From: Tritrichomonas musculus
Lineage: Eukaryota; Parabasalia; Tritrichomonadida; Tritrichomonadidae
Reading direction: 5' to 3'
DNA: 64,000 nucleotides
NCBI GenBank assembly: GCA_039105265.1
Contig: JAPFFF010000051.1
Span: 1 to 64,000, forward strand
Shown: positions 62,405 to 64,000 of the stretch, piece after piece
Layout of the letters: each line of letters starts with the position of its first letter
Numbering within the stretch: the first letter of the stretch is position 1
The notes under the pieces: model-generated
Told to the model about the DNA's origin: nothing
Databases searched by the model: none
Seen by the model: only the letters and a program-made list of their open reading frames with translations
Position numbers and translations under genes: made by a program

Positions 62405-64000
62405 GAGAAGAAGATGATGATGACAGAGAAGAAGTTGATGATGACAGAGAAGAAGATGATGATGACAGAGAAGAAAAAGAAGAAGATGATGATGATGACA
62501 GAGAAGAAGAAAAAGATGATGATGATGATGACAGAAAAGAAGAAGATGATGACAGAAAAGAAGATGATGATGATGACAGAAAAGAAGATGATGATGACAG
62601 AGAAGAAGAAGATGATGATGACAGAGAAGAAGAAGATGATGACAGAAAAGAAGATGATGATGACAGAGAAGAAGATGATGATGATGACAGAGAAGAAGAA
62701 GAAGAAGATGATGATGATGACAGAAAAGAAGATGATGATGACAGAAAAGAAGATGATGATGACAGAAAAGAAGATGATGATGATGACAGAGAAGAAGATG
62801 ATGATGACAGAGAAGAAGATGATGATGACAGAGAAGAAGATGATGATGACAGAAAAGAAGAAGATGATGACAGAAAAGAAGATGATGATGATGACAGAAA
62901 AGAAGATGATGATGACAGAGAAGAAGAAGATGATGATGACAGAGAAGAAGAAGATGATGACAGAAAAGAAGATGATGATGACAGAGAAGAAGATGATGAT
63001 GATGACAGAGAAGAAGAAGAAGATGATGATGATGATGACAGAGAAGAAGAAGATGATGACAGAAAAGATGATGATGATGACAGAAAAGAAGATGATGATG
63101 ACAGAGAAGAAGATGATGATGACAGAGAAGAAGAAGAAGATGATGATGATGATGATGACAGAGAAGAAGAAGAAGATGATGATGATGATGACAGAAAAGA
63201 AGATGATGATGATGACAGAGAAGAAGATGATGATGATGACAGAGAAGAAGATGATGATGACAGAGAAGAAGATGATGATGACAGAGAAGAAGAAGATGAT
63301 GACAGAGAAGAAGATGATGATGACAGAAAAGAAGATGATGATGATGACAGAGAAGAAGATGATGATGACAGAAAAGAAGATGATGATGACAGAGAAGAAG
63401 ATGATGATGACAGAGAAGAAGATGATGACAGAGAAGAAGATGATGATGACAGAGAAGAAGATGATGACAGAAAAGAAGATGATGATGACAGAGAAGAAGA
63501 TGATGATGACAGAGAAGAAGTTGATGATGACAGAGAAGAAGATGATGATGACAGAGAAGAAAAAGAAGAAGATGATGATGATGACAGAGAAGAAGAAAAA
63601 GATGATGATGATGATGACAGAAAAGAAGAAGATGATGACAGAAAAGAAGATGATGATGATGACAGAAAAGAAGATGATGATGACAGAGAAGAAGAAGATG
63701 ATGATGACAGAGAAGAAGAAGATGATGACAGAAAAGAAGATGATGATGACAGAGAAGAAGATGATGATGATGACAGAGAAGAAGAAGAAGAAGATGATGA
63801 TGATGACAGAAAAGAAGATGATGATGACAGAAAAGAAGATGATGATGACAGAAAAGAAGATGATGATGATGACAGAGAAGAAGATGATGATGACAGAGAA
63901 GAAGATGATGATGACAGAGAAGAAGATGATGATGACAGAAAAGAAGAAGATGATGACAGAAAAGAAGATGATGATGATGACAGAAAAGAAGATGATGATG
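62405..64000. repeat. 1,086-bp tandem repeat cut by the window end
   Basis: The segment 62,405 to about 62,914 matches 63,491-64,000 at an offset of 1,086 bp. Both carry GAAGTTGATG (tt at 62,435 and 63,521), then an interrupted GAAAAAGAAG tract and a GAAGAAAAAGATG tract in the same order. The second copy is truncated by the window edge, so the true repeat number is unknown. Two unusually short hinges with a single AAG (AGAAAAGATG) lie near 62,205 and 63,061. Confidence 0.85.

Larger units (their letters stand above)
1..64000. repeat. Compound GAA/GAT satellite array filling the window
   Basis: The whole window is built from one monomer family: an ACAGAG or ACAGAA hinge, then a run of AAG triplets (usually 2-6), then a run of ATG triplets (usually 2-6). 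C occurs essentially once per monomer, in the hinge; T occurs almost only in the GAT run. Nearly all length changes are multiples of three. No stretch longer than a few tens of bases departs from the pattern, and no promoter, splice, tRNA, rRNA or transposon signature is visible. The array runs off both window ends, so its full size and flanks are unknown. A eukaryotic satellite or expanded minisatellite is the simplest reading; the taxon cannot be inferred. Confidence 0.97.

Noticed and set aside
1-64000. CRISPR array
   Set aside because: Monomers are contiguous with no unique spacers, and the constant hinge is only 5-6 bp.
1-64000. Pure GAA expansion of the Friedreich type or long triplex-forming tract
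   Set aside because: GAA runs reach only about seven triplets before GAT interrupts them; purine tracts are about 10-25 bp, so long H-DNA is not supported by the sequence alone.
1-64000. Telomeric or known centromeric satellite
   Set aside because: No TTAGGG-like motif and no monomer near 170 bp. The AT-rich dyad does not match the CENP-B box. Chromosomal location cannot be told from this window.
1-64000. Transposon, retroelement or virus-like remnants
   Set aside because: No terminal repeats, poly-A tail, target-site duplication or coding remnant is seen. Block duplications are tandem or same-orientation dispersed copies of the satellite itself.

Overview
This 64 kb window is one uninterrupted tandem-repeat array. 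I see no unique sequence, no credible gene, no RNA gene, no mobile element and no array flank: both window edges lie inside the repeat. The monomer is a compound purine-rich triplet repeat of the form ACAGAR-AG(AAG)n-(ATG)m, where R is G or A. It can be read equally as GAC AGA RAA (GAA)n (GAT)m. Monomers are mostly 21, 24 or 33 bp, so the window holds very roughly 2,500 of them (my estimate, not a count). A typical 21-mer is about 38% G+C and about 81% purine on the + strand.

The sequence suggests a eukaryotic nuclear satellite or expanded minisatellite, of the kind long-read assemblies resolve. That is inference from size and architecture only; nothing here identifies the taxon or chromosome.

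The array is hierarchical. From left to right: (1) 1-5.2 kb, a mixed field with a 933-bp tandem pair; (2) 5.2-11.06 kb, a block whose relatives lie about 20.4 kb downstream; (3) 11.06-16.36 kb, a 2-kb module present twice 3,326 bp apart; (4) 16.33-28.35 kb, two tandem copies of a 6.01-kb unit; (5) 28.35-30.61 kb, a continuation of the block in (2); (6) 30.61-54.66 kb, two tandem copies of a 12-kb unit; (7) 54.66-62.4 kb, a mosaic of the earlier blocks; (8) 62.4-64 kb, the start of a 1,086-bp tandem repeat cut by the window end. Rare sequence variants act as barcodes that tie these blocks together: a lost G, CATAGA, an AT-rich dyad, GGAG, CTGAG and CGG.

Long open frames occur on both strands, up to about 2,150 codons of Met-Thr-Glu-Lys repeats. 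They follow automatically from a triplet-periodic array and are not annotated as genes.

The most unusual feature is that monomer length is quantised while the GAA/GAT boundary inside the monomer moves. Related monomers in duplicated blocks repeatedly differ by swapping one GAA for one GAT at the junction with total length unchanged. A second point of interest is a 13-bp AT-rich dyad (ATAAT-AAG-ATTAT), present about 36 times, mainly in the right half.
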